Below are positions 56,593 to 64,000 of a DNA stretch of 64,000 nt, one piece after another. The notes under the pieces are model-generated. The model had not been told where the DNA came from, searched no databases, and saw nothing but the letters and a program-made list of their open reading frames with translations. Every line of letters begins with the position of its first letter. The first letter of the stretch is position 1. The stretch comes from Effrenium voratum (Eukaryota; Sar; Dinophyceae; Suessiales; Symbiodiniaceae). A program made the position numbers and the translations under genes. The stretch is from the NCBI GenBank assembly GCA_963377175.1, contig CAUJNA010003779.1:37501-101500 (forward strand), in the 5' to 3' direction.

Positions 56593-59432
56593 TCATCACG
56601 TCTCCTCCGGTCACGTCCGCCCCGCGTGCGGTCTCTATCACGATCCCTTTCGGATCTCCTGCGATCATCTCGCCTTCGATCTCGCTCCCGATCTAGTGAA
56701 TCATCATCACGACGATCACGAGCATCGTCCCTCCTCCGGTCGCGATCATCCTCGCGCCGCGGACGGTATCTGCGCCTTCTCGATTCTCTGGAATCCCTGG
56801 TGTCCACGGTCCTAACGGACCTTCGAGAAGGAGTGCGGGAAACATCCGATTCCCTACGTCTTCTTCCAGAGCGAGAGTTCGTCACGATCTGGTTGAGAGC
56901 CTCCAGTGCTGACGCGTCCTCACCATTTCTAATGAAATCCTTGACTTGCTTGTTCAGCACTCTGTTGGTGGAGACCGCCAAGAGAGCGTCCACCACCGAA
57001 CTCTCAGGCAGCACCAGGAAGTGACCCTCCACCGGGCTCGCCGCAGTTCGCTCAGCCGACTGCAACCTGATCTCACCGCCTTCAGGCTTCTTTGCCATCG
57101 CCTTTGAGGCCGTCAAAGGTGCTACCGCGTCCTTTGCCGAAGATCTGCCAAGCGCGGAGTGAAGATCATCCCCACTAGCCTCTCTTGCTGCCGCACCTGG
57201 TCTGCTGTCAATGTCATCAGGCCTCGTCGATGCCTCTCGCTTCGTCGACTCCTTCACAGTCTCATCAGGATCCCAACGGGACTTCCTTTCTCTCTTCTGC
57301 CCTTCAGCCGACCCCCGACTACCGCCAGGAGCGTCGTCTCCGCCTACCTTCTCCTTCTTGACCTCAACCCTCGGCTCGGCCTGCTTCGTCTCCTTAGCCT
57401 CAGCCTTCGGAGCCGGAGCATTCTTCGCCTCTAAAACAGAAGCTGCCTTTCCCTTTGGCTCGGCCTTTGGAACCGGAGTCATTTTAGCCTTCGCACTCGG
57501 CCGGGCTCCTTCAACCGCTACCGAGATCCAAGTCTTCTTCGGCTGAGCCGCAGCAGCATCAACCTCCATCGGAGCCGGCCCAGCATCAACCTTAGCTTTT
57601 GCCTGCGGGACAGATGGGCTATCGCCCTTACCGGACCCTTTGCCTGGCCCTTCACCTGACTTCGCTGGTGGGCCGGAAGGACTACCGCCCTTACCGCCCT
57701 TTTCTCCCTTCTTCCCTTTTCCTTTTCCGCCCTTGATGATCGGCTCCTGCTTGGGACCAGGACCCGGCGCAGCATGATGCACCGATTGAAGCCCTTCGAC
57801 GTTCACGTCCAAAGGCTCCGGTTGGCGACCATCAAGAACCGTCCTTACCCTTTCGTCACTAACGTAGACGAATGGGTCGCGGAAGGGTGCGGGAGGCTCC
57901 GACTGTCCGGCACTGATCGCCTTCTGCACCTTGGCTATCGCCTCCTTCAACCTCTTCTTCTCATCGTACCCTGTCTCCGATACCATGCACTGCCTGAGCT
58001 GCGATATCAACGCATGGCTGGCCAGGATGTCCACGTCCTTCCGATGGGTCGGATACAACGGAGTCAGATGACCCGCCACGGAGCCAATCACATACGCCAT
58101 CGGGATGTAGAAGGATAAGTACGTATCATGACGAGCGAACTTCCTAACGGAAGTCGTCATACGCCTACCCCACTGAGCAGCATGCCTCGGGCTAGCACGG
58201 AAGTACTCCGTGACCGAATCAAATCTATCGACTTGATTGGTCATAATCAGGTGCTTCGCCACCCACTTCTCCACGAACGCATCCGAGGCCGAAATCCCCG
58301 ACACATAGGAGAATTGGAAGAGCACCTTCGCCAGCTCATCCCACGCCGTATCAACTCCTCCCTTGTCTTCACCAAGATAAGGGGGCAGTCTGATGCCGCT
58401 CTGCACCGTCATCCTCAGGTCAGACGCCATCGAATAGGAAATCAGGTTCCTCTTGATGACTCCGACCACTTCGGCGGGGATCCTCTTGGGCTTGAACTGC
58501 CCCATGGTCCTCACCCACTCCGGGACGATGCGGCACCTCTCGAAGTCATTCTCCTCCGCGTTGGGGATAAAGTTCGGGTAGAAGACCGGGAGCGCACACC
58601 CAGGACACAAATGCATCCCATTTGGCGTCATCTCCGCGCACCTCAAACAGAACGTGGTGGTCACATTCAACCTGACCTCTTCCCGCGATCGCCTGTGCTC
58701 TCCCCTAACGGGGGTGAAGTCACCATAGTCCCATGCCCGATGGTACACTATCGTGTAATCATCGTACATGTATGCTGCCTTCCAAGCTCCCATGTGGATC
58801 TCGTTCCGAACGGCAAGGGTCTTCCTTCTTGTCAAAAACACGGGCCCAACCAAGGACCAGTGCACCCGAAGGTCCACCATTACCACCACGTACCTACCCG
58901 AGTAGTTCCGCAGCCTGTCTCTGACGTACCACGAAGGCGATACCTCGGCATTCGGCGCCATGGCTCCCACAAGTGGGATCAGGCCCTCATCCTGCCTACC
59001 ATCCCCAATGGTCTCGTACACATCGGGCCTCGTGATCAATATCTCGATCATGGCCTTTCCGTTTCGCCTCACCCTTTGAAGCTGAACCGCCTTCCTAAAG
59101 TCCGAGAACTTCATGACGACGTACCCCACCATGGGGAGTTCGTTCCAATGCATCTCGTACATCAGAGATCCGCCAGGTGCATCTTCTTGAGTGTACCTTT
59201 GCCTAACGGCACTGTAACTCATGTCGCGTCCGATCCGCGTGTGCCTAACGGCCACTAACCTAGTGCTCTCCTTGAGGAGGACACCATTCCCGTCGTACAT
59301 GACCATGAGCATCGCCTCAACTTGCCCTATCGGGAAAGCTTTGAGCGTCGGAATGAAGAACTTCCACGACATCTCGGCGTTCTCCATGCCCGAGATCTCC
59401 TTCAGGAACCAAATGGCCTGGTCACTATTCAC
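56583..59432 (-). CDS. open-frame locus, block A: zinc-ribbon and Arg/Asp-rich protein
   Basis: 949 codons with no stop, the last block of the chain. Residues 1-260 are globular and unlike anything I know. FCLRCAEMTPNGMHLCPGC (Cys 262, 265, 276, 279) looks like a zinc ribbon. Residues 300-560 are globular again. About 570-800 is a Lys/Gly/Pro/Glu-rich linker (GKGKGKKGEKGGKGG) with KSRWDP near 715. The last 100 residues are Arg/Ser/Asp-rich, as in RNA-binding or splicing-related proteins. The first codon is GTG; an in-frame stop lies seven codons upstream, so entry may need a frame change from block B (B ends GREAGNW, A begins just inside it). Eight hairpins lie within or at its end. A YDDY string near residue 223 lacks the other reverse-transcriptase motifs. 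Function unknown. Confidence 0.75.
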   Translation of the reverse strand: MNSDQAIWFLKEISGMENAEMSWKFFIPTLKAFPIGQVEAMLMVMYDGNGVLLKESTRLVAVRHTRIGRDMSYSAVRQRYTQEDAPGGSLMYEMHWNELPMVGYVVMKFSDFRKAVQLQRVRRNGKAMIEILITRPDVYETIGDGRQDEGLIPLVGAMAPNAEVSPSWYVRDRLRNYSGRYVVVMVDLRVHWSLVGPVFLTRRKTLAVRNEIHMGAWKAAYMYDDYTIVYHRAWDYGDFTPVRGEHRRSREEVRLNVTTTFCLRCAEMTPNGMHLCPGCALPVFYPNFIPNAEENDFERCRIVPEWVRTMGQFKPKRIPAEVVGVIKRNLISYSMASDLRMTVQSGIRLPPYLGEDKGGVDTAWDELAKVLFQFSYVSGISASDAFVEKWVAKHLIMTNQVDRFDSVTEYFRASPRHAAQWGRRMTTSVRKFARHDTYLSFYIPMAYVIGSVAGHLTPLYPTHRKDVDILASHALISQLRQCMVSETGYDEKKRLKEAIAKVQKAISAGQSEPPAPFRDPFVYVSDERVRTVLDGRQPEPLDVNVEGLQSVHHAAPGPGPKQEPIIKGGKGKGKKGEKGGKGGSPSGPPAKSGEGPGKGSGKGDSPSVPQAKAKVDAGPAPMEVDAAAAQPKKTWISVAVEGARPSAKAKMTPVPKAEPKGKAASVLEAKNAPAPKAEAKETKQAEPRVEVKKEKVGGDDAPGGSRGSAEGQKRERKSRWDPDETVKESTKREASTRPDDIDSRPGAAAREASGDDLHSALGRSSAKDAVAPLTASKAMAKKPEGGEIRLQSAERTAASPVEGHFLVLPESSVVDALLAVSTNRVLNKQVKDFIRNGEDASALEALNQIVTNSRSGRRRRESDVSRTPSRRSVRTVDTRDSRESRRRRYRPRREDDRDRRRDDARDRRDDDSLDRERDRRRDDRRRSERDRDRDRTRGGRDRRRRDDSR
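56807..56820 (-). other. CCGTTAGG hairpin 3, in block A
   Basis: GGTCC-GTTA-GGACC, 5 perfect pairs, core 56811-56818; read as Ser-Val-Arg-Thr. Confidence 0.8.
58138..58155 (-). other. CCGTTAGG hairpin 4, in block A
   Basis: GACTTCC-GTTA-GGAAGTT, 7 pairs with one G-U, core 58143-58150; read as Ser-Val-Arg-Lys. Confidence 0.8.
58702..58713 (-). other. CCGTTAGG hairpin 5, in block A
   Basis: CCCC-GTTA-GGGG, 4 pairs, core 58704-58711; read as Pro-Val-Arg-Gly. Confidence 0.7.
59200..59211 (-). other. CCGTTAGG hairpin 6, in block A
   Basis: TGCC-GTTA-GGCA, 4 pairs, core 59202-59209; read as Ala-Val-Arg. Confidence 0.7.
59242..59254 (-). other. CCGTTAGG hairpin 7, in block A
   Basis: GTG(G)CC-GTTA-GGCAC, 5 pairs with a bulged G, core 59244-59251; read as Ala-Val-Arg. 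Only 42 bases from hairpin 6. Confidence 0.65.
59325..59334 (-). other. CCGATAGG hairpin 8, in block A
   Basis: CCC-GATA-GGG, 3 pairs, then a mismatch and two more, core 59326-59333; read in another phase as Pro-Ile-Gly. Confidence 0.6.
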
Positions 59433-60160
59433 CAGTTTCCAGCCTCACGCCCGATTTCCTTCAGCACACGTTCCTCGAATAACTCCGAGACTCTCTTCGA
59501 GTTGATGACCAGACCCTCAAAGTCGCACGAGAGCAGTCTCATCAACTCCTTAGCCGCCTCCCGCCCTGCAACGGTGCCCGCGGTCTCCTCGTAGTTCGGG
59601 AGGTATTCGCCCAACCTTGTCTTCGAGGGAACCACAATCTGGCATGTAGCGGCCTCTTTAGGGATAACCCCAGTATCCCTTAACTCTGGATTGATTTCCC
59701 GCCTATCGGCAAGATAATCCTTCCTTCCATCCAGGACCACAAGATTGTAGGTCATCTTGCTCGCCGCCTCACTTGGTCTGAATCTCCTGCTATCATCCAG
59801 CTGATCAGGAGCAAACGGTCCACTGGGGGCAGCTGCACTCACCATAGGCGCGCCTCGCCCAGAGCATAGGTGTTTCTTGTGAAAGTTCACCATCTCGTTC
59901 AGCTGCGACAGGGCATAGGCTCGATCCTCCAATGACGCACTCTTCATCCCAGCCTCAGTCAGAGGAGCCTCAGGCTTGTCATAACTCGCCTTTCCGCCCC
60001 ATCTCGCCGCGACTAGCTCGGCAGACTTCACAGGGTCGATCAGATTTCCCGACCATTCAGGCATGTTGCTCAACCTCCTAGTCAACGCGTCTACCGACGC
60101 AGCCAAGTCCTCATCCGTCACGGTGTGAGGGTCGACCTTCTCCCTGTCTTCCTGTCCCAC
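59429..60160 (-). CDS. open-frame locus, block B
   Basis: 243 codons, mainly helical and charged (DEDLAASVDALTRRLSNMPE, EERVLKEIGREAGNW), with no family match. It starts at a GTG that overlaps the end of block C in another frame and ends where block A opens, so it reads best as a middle part of a longer polyprotein. The overlap with A is only about 25 bases, and the required shift is -1 (or +2). One hairpin (9) is inside. Confidence 0.65.
   Translation of the reverse strand: MGQEDREKVDPHTVTDEDLAASVDALTRRLSNMPEWSGNLIDPVKSAELVAARWGGKASYDKPEAPLTEAGMKSASLEDRAYALSQLNEMVNFHKKHLCSGRGAPMVSAAAPSGPFAPDQLDDSRRFRPSEAASKMTYNLVVLDGRKDYLADRREINPELRDTGVIPKEAATCQIVVPSKTRLGEYLPNYEETAGTVAGREAAKELMRLLSCDFEGLVINSKRVSELFEERVLKEIGREAGNW
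59697..59714 (-). other. CCGATAGG hairpin 9, in block B
   Basis: TCTTGCC-GATA-GGCGGGA, 7 pairs with two G-U pairs, core 59702-59709; read as Ala-Asp-Arg-Arg. Confidence 0.75.
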
Positions 60161-60860
60161 GTCAGGAAGCTATAGTCCCCGCGGATGGCCTCCATCGCGG
60201 CCTTTTCAGCTTCCTCAGCCTCCTTTTGCGTGGCCACTGCTCTCGGAATCAAGAGCGCAACCTCGGCTGGCAACGACTTCTCCATGTCTATCGGAGTGTT
60301 CTTGGGAAGGATCCTTCGATCATCTCCCTCCCCGCTGTACTCATAGTCAGGAGCAGTCTTCCGGTACTCCTCGAAGGTAGCCCCTTTGTAATTGGTGATT
60401 TCGCTCGGGTCTGCCTTCCCAGCCCCAGTATCCCGAGGCGTGGGCTTCTTCGTCCCTGCGGAATCCTTCTTGGAGCCTTCCTGATCCACATCCATGTCGT
60501 CTTTCTTCTTCTCCGTCACAGAAAGTTTTCCAATGTCAGGAAGGGTCACATCATCGCCCTTTTCCGATCCGACGCCCCTATCGGGGGCCGGCTCGGTTCT
60601 CGGTTGCCCCGAAGAGCTCGCCCCAGGATCCACATCGCCCTCGTCATCCACATGTGGTCTCTTTCCCCACACGATCTTCGTCTTCGGCTTCAGCGGAACA
60701 GCGACACCCCCAGCCATATGGTGTCCAGGCCAAGTAGCTCCTTCAGGGTCATCTTCGAACCATGATTTCCCGAACGGGTGCCCATCCCTTTCCGATGATC
60801 TCCTTCCTATCGGAAGTAGACCCCGAGTGGGACAATGCCGACACATGAATCTCAGCCGCT
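60118..60860 (-). CDS. open-frame locus, block C
   Basis: The frame is open from 60933, but its upstream part overlaps block D. The convincing sequence starts near HPFGKSWFEDDPEGATWPG (about 60775) and continues acidic and disordered (DDMDVDQEGSKKDSAGTKKP) to a helical end (ATQKEAEEAEKAAMEAIRGD). No family match. It joins D by a +1-type change and B by a -1-type change. Confidence 0.6.
60576..60586 (-). other. CCGATAGG hairpin 10, in block C
   Basis: GC(C)CCC-GATA-GGGGC, 5 pairs with a bulged C, core 60577-60584; read as Pro-Asp-Arg-Gly. Confidence 0.65.
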
Positions 60861-62178
60861 GATTGCGCCAGCGTGTCGGACATCTGCTCCCTCGTCGGGA
60901 TAGTCCGCAACTCCGGAGCAAGGTGACCGGCAATCATGCTGAAAGGCGCAGTCCCCAACCGCTTGCCTAGCACCGCTTCGTTCAGCGCGCTGAAGTACTT
61001 CTGCAACTTCTCCAGCATCGCCGTCGCCGCCATCAGCTGAGGGTGGAACATTGGCATACGCCATGCACGCCCAAGGGCGCAGTCCACATGCGATGCGATC
61101 GTAGTGATCGTCCCTACCAGCAGGTGTGATGACGCAATCTCCGGCACCCAAGTCGGATCATCCAAAGGAATGCATTGACCCGTTTGCGCGTTCAGCAAGG
61201 TAGCCCTCGCTCCCGGCGCTCGGAGACAATCATACGCCCTGCGGTTCGGGTCACTAACGACACCACGAACCATGTAATCATCACGATCGGGCATATCTGC
61301 CCAGTCCCCCGGAGGTGCTCGTCCATGATGGTACTTCGCCTGAATGTCCTGCCTCATCCCTAACGGGATGTGGGCAGCCTCGGACGCCACCTTCTTCATG
61401 TTCCATTGTTGATCACCCCATGGCGTAGACTTCCGATCTCGAGGATTGATGTACTCCTGATCGATCCTCCCAGCAGCTCGGGAAACATCCAACGCCCCGT
61501 ACATGTAATCGTTATGCACGGCTCGCTCCAACACCGCACTCCACTCGCTATCGCGATTAGGGAACACAATGTGGCTAGTCTCGTTCGCCTTCCTCCACTC
61601 CTCCGCGGTAACCCGCTCTTGAGTGATTGCCTTGTTCCGGATCACGGCATAGATGAAGGGCTCACCAGCCTCACTGGCCAGGATATGCTGAACGATGAAC
61701 CTCCTATTGGATCTGCTCTCCGCCGGTCTCGCCGAGGTCCTTGAGCCCCTTGTAGACAGGTATGAACTATGCTCACGGTGATGCCGAACCTCTGCTGACT
61801 TCAGCTCGGGTGCTTCTCCCGGATGCTCCGGGTACGGCGTGTTCGCATAATTGTGTATGCCCCCTCGAGACTCCTGGGTCGAAGCCGCCTTCGGGGTCGC
61901 TGCAGTATCCCGCAAGTCCCCGTCATCGTCCGTGTACTTGGGAGCATAGGAGATTGGCACACCTGGGCCAAACGTACCCGACGCCTCCTCCTTCTTCTGA
62001 GTACCAACAGGATCTCGAGCCCTGCGTTCTTCCCTAACGGGCGACGCCGCTCGCCTTGCCGCAGACGCCGGCTCCATCTCAACGTCTCCGGTGAACTCTA
62101 ACACCTCAGCCTCGGTCGGACCCTCACCATCATTGAAGGTATCCGTAGGGAGATTGAAGGAGATCATCGACCTCGGTG
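60749..62178 (-). CDS. open-frame locus, block D
   Basis: About 475 codons. The first ATG is near 62167 (MISFNLPTDTFNDGEG) and an in-frame stop lies just upstream. An acidic, low-complexity start is followed by a globular region (RRFIVQHILASEAGEPFIYA, YHHGRAPPGDWADMPDRDDY) and a helical end (ATAMLEKLQKYFSALNEAVL). No enzyme or fold motif recognised. Its last 20 or so codons beyond ALSHSG are probably not the real continuation, because block C sequence looks coding from there. Confidence 0.65.
60803..60816 (-). other. CCGATAGG hairpin 11, at the block D to C switch
   Basis: CTTCC-GATA-GGAAG, 5 perfect pairs, core 60806-60813. It lies inside the 60749-60933 overlap where the coding frame must change from D to C, so it could take part in a frame switch; being there by chance is equally possible. 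Confidence 0.75.
61357..61372 (-). other. CCGTTAGG hairpin 12, in block D
   Basis: CATCCC-GTTA-GGGATG, 6 perfect pairs, core 61359-61366; read as Pro-Leu-Gly. Confidence 0.8.
62032..62041 (-). other. CCGTTAGG hairpin 13, in block D
   Basis: CCC-GTTA-GGG, 3 pairs, core 62033-62040; read as Pro-Val-Arg. Confidence 0.6.
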
Positions 62179-62350
62179 GAGCCACCCGTGTTCTCCTCCT
62201 CTATCGTCGCCGCAGGCGTCCGAAGACTCGATGACCATCGATTCCCAACTTCGGTCGCAGTGACCTGAGGTGAAGAAACCCTCGGACTCCGAGGCGGGTT
62301 CGGTGGAGACTTTGGTCTCACCGATGCCAGCATCTCCTTCGCGACTAACG
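62130..62350 (-). CDS. open-frame locus, linking block X
   Basis: A short open frame bridges blocks E and D: KAPPKALVAKEMLASVRPKS, then a Pro/Ser-rich stretch and an acidic stretch (AATIEEENTGGSTEVDDLLQ). It overlaps both neighbours by a few dozen bases in different frames. It looks like a disordered linker of a larger protein. Confidence 0.5.
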
Positions 62351-64000
62351 CCTTAGGAGGTGCTTTCGGGGCAGCGGTCTGGCCTCCCGCGCATCAGATG
62401 ATTGCCCACCGGGGGTTACGCCTATCGGCGGTCCTCCCTGATCGACACTCGTCATATCGACATCCTCAGACTCAGACATCGAGCCGCCATCACCCATCTT
62501 CGAAGAAGTACCCTCCTTCAAAGACTTGAGGATGTGGTCCCTGATGTACAACGTGACGGAGCCAGGCCACGTGGTCCTCGTTAGGGAGAAGAAGTCCGGG
62601 ACAGCCGCGAGGTAAGCCGGCACCACAATCCAAGCCCTTTGGACTGGCCGATTCCTGCCGTAGCTGTCAACTTCACTCCCCCACGACACAGCGTCTGACG
62701 AAACCACCGGGATCAAATTCGCGCGGAGATCGCCCATCTTAAACTGGATCTCCTTCTGCATGTGAACCCCTTGGTCGCCCTCTCGACCTGACGATCGCCC
62801 TGGGCCGCAAACCATCACCTTCACCTTGTTGTTGAGCGCGACCAGCGACTCCACGTCCCTACTCCAAATGGTCGCCGCATCGCTTCTCGCCGTCCATGCG
62901 TTCCTCTCCCACCTAAACAGGTAGGAGCCGCGGAGGCCAAAGACATACAGGTCGTACTTTGCGGCATCTGCATTGTTGTACTTCTGGAGGCAGTCTTCCG
63001 TCCGCTTGTCCATCAGCTCGTACGCCTTGTCGATCATCATCCGAAGGGATGTCTCCTCGTTATCACGAGTACTGGTCACGTAATGCACCTCATAGTTCTT
63101 GAACGGCCGGTTATCCGGGGAACCCCTCAACCGATCATTCTTTGTCCTGCACTTGAGGATGTCCTCCGCCAACGTTGCTGGGTCCATCCCTTTCTTGTTC
63201 TTCGTGGATGCAGTGTTGAACGTCTGATCCAGCAGGTAGAACACAGTCGCATCCGGAGCCGCGGACTCCTCTTTGAACACCGGAGGACCGTATCCGGCCG
63301 CTAAGGCCGCAGCAATCCTCACCGCAGCGCCTGTCCCACTAGCCGCTAAACACCGAAGCAAGATTACCATCTTGTCTTGGTAGCGACTCATCTCGTGCAG
63401 CACGATGGATGGGTAGATAGACAGCATCACATCCGCTAACACGGCAGCTGCCCATGCGTCCCACTGCCTCTCCATTTGTGCAGAATCAACCGCCACACGG
63501 GAGTATCCTCCCCTCGGCAGCTCCACTGTTGGCGGGACGACCTTCCCGCTCCTGATTAGGCGCATCACCTTCCTAGCTTGCTCAAAACACTCCAGCTCCC
63601 TCGGGAAGAGCGCTCCCCGCCCAACGGCCTTTGCTTCATCCTTGACCTCGGTGAGGTATCCCTTCGTGAAGGTGATCTCAAACGTTTCACCCCGGATGGC
63701 CTCAAGCATGTTCGACTTCGGCACGATCCTGGCGTATAGCGCCCCACCTTCCGCCTCGGCAGCCTGAGGGGTCCCTGGAGCAGCACGCATGTTCTCCTCT
63801 TCAACAGATAGACCTATCGGTCCCATGTAGTTCTCAGGGAAGAACTTGTGCATAGCCCACACGACCGATGGAGCATGCGGATTCCATTCAACGAACGGGT
63901 TGTAGTACTGCAGGGTGCTATCGCCCCCTGAGTTGCATAGCTCCACAAATTGTGAGTCTGCCGCAGGCTTCTCAAGCTTGATGCAGATTCCACAGATCCC
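62345..64000 (-). CDS. open-frame locus, block E, runs off the window
   Basis: The frame is open from the right edge (64000) to the stop at 62345, so the protein continues beyond the window. The first visible residues, GICGICIKLEKPA, hint at a Cys-pair metal site. The body is globular (YRDKM-like YQDKMVILLRCLAASGTGAA, DLYVFGLRGSYLFRWERNAW) with an acidic tail (SESEDVDMTSVDQGG). No motif gives a function. The stop is followed within a few codons by the continuation in block X (-1-type change near 62350). Confidence 0.75.
   Translation of the reverse strand, partial: GICGICIKLEKPAADSQFVELCNSGGDSTLQYYNPFVEWNPHAPSVVWAMHKFFPENYMGPIGLSVEEENMRAAPGTPQAAEAEGGALYARIVPKSNMLEAIRGETFEITFTKGYLTEVKDEAKAVGRGALFPRELECFEQARKVMRLIRSGKVVPPTVELPRGGYSRVAVDSAQMERQWDAWAAAVLADVMLSIYPSIVLHEMSRYQDKMVILLRCLAASGTGAAVRIAAALAAGYGPPVFKEESAAPDATVFYLLDQTFNTASTKNKKGMDPATLAEDILKCRTKNDRLRGSPDNRPFKNYEVHYVTSTRDNEETSLRMMIDKAYELMDKRTEDCLQKYNNADAAKYDLYVFGLRGSYLFRWERNAWTARSDAATIWSRDVESLVALNNKVKVMVCGPGRSSGREGDQGVHMQKEIQFKMGDLRANLIPVVSSDAVSWGSEVDSYGRNRPVQRAWIVVPAYLAAVPDFFSLTRTTWPGSVTLYIRDHILKSLKEGTSSKMGDGGSMSESEDVDMTSVDQGGPPIGVTPGGQSSDAREARPLPRKHLLRR
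62419..62430 (-). other. CCGATAGG hairpin 14, in block E
   Basis: CGCC-GATA-GGCG, 4 pairs, core 62421-62428; read as Pro-Ile-Gly. Confidence 0.7.
63810..63823 (-). other. CCGATAGG hairpin 15, in block E
   Basis: GGACC-GATA-GGTCT, 5 pairs with one G-U, core 63813-63820; read as Pro-Ile-Gly. Confidence 0.75.

Noticed and set aside
58740..58775. YMYDDY in block A as a reverse-transcriptase catalytic box
   Set aside because: None of the other reverse-transcriptase motifs is present around it.
58128..59258. 376-codon plus-strand frame
   Set aside because: Shadow of block A, whose minus-strand reading is open over 949 codons with a plausible domain layout.
56314..63823. CRISPR array
   Set aside because: The repeated unit is only 8 bases, spacing runs from 42 to over 1300 bases, and copies lie inside coding frames.

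Overview
The window looks like nuclear DNA of a dinoflagellate, probably of the Symbiodiniaceae/Suessiales type; no species can be named. Four conserved eukaryotic genes can be rebuilt exon by exon. Their introns mostly start with GC or GA rather than GT and end in AG, usually followed by G, as is known for dinoflagellates. All four genes, and a long open-frame locus at the right end, lie on the minus strand, which fits the one-directional gene order of these genomes. The rest is low-density DNA full of simple repeats, tandem satellites and short inverted-repeat elements. I found no bacterial operon, rRNA, intact tRNA or CRISPR array.

Layout. 1-4545: no recognised gene. 4546-9024: a sharply bounded A+T-rich island with no convincing gene, carrying one copy of a host-type tRNA-like repeat. 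9025-15.4 kb: repeats and short inverted-repeat elements. 15.5-16.7 kb: a HAD-like hydrolase gene. 17-24.8 kb: mostly repeats, with weak exon candidates. 24.9-26.4 kb: a PrmC/HEMK glutamine methyltransferase gene. 27.8-29.2 kb: unidentified minus-strand exons. 29.9-32.7 kb: minisatellites and a GAT/ATC satellite whose two halves point in opposite directions. 32.9-37.7 kb: unidentified minus-strand exons. 38.6-44.9 kb: a phosphoinositide phospholipase C gene with X, Y and C2 regions; its largest intron holds a CTTT tract and a 63-bp tandem repeat. 45.2-46.6 kb: a 1.4-kb (ACAG)n satellite. 48.3-49.2 kb: unidentified exons. 51.2-52.5 kb: two minisatellites. 52.6-55.0 kb: a complete 12-exon model for proteasome subunit beta type-4 (262 codons). 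56.0-64.0 kb: a compact chain of overlapping minus-strand open frames (blocks E, X, D, C, B, A) running off the right edge.

The most unusual signal is in that last locus. Fifteen copies of an 8-mer, CCG(T/A)TAGG in the sense strand, are spread over 7.5 kb. Each is the core of a small stem-loop: CC and GG are constant, the loop is GUUA or GAUA, and the outer stem differs from copy to copy. They are all in one orientation, occur in different reading phases, and I found none in the other 56 kb. This suggests an RNA-level signal, or a micro-hairpin inserted many times, in an undescribed element or virus-like polyprotein locus. A second notable feature is a family of about 18 inverted-repeat elements of roughly 100 bp, with 5-6-bp target duplications often of the type CAYRTG. 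Their ends carry ready-made GC and AG dinucleotides, which invites comparison with intron-generating elements (introners).
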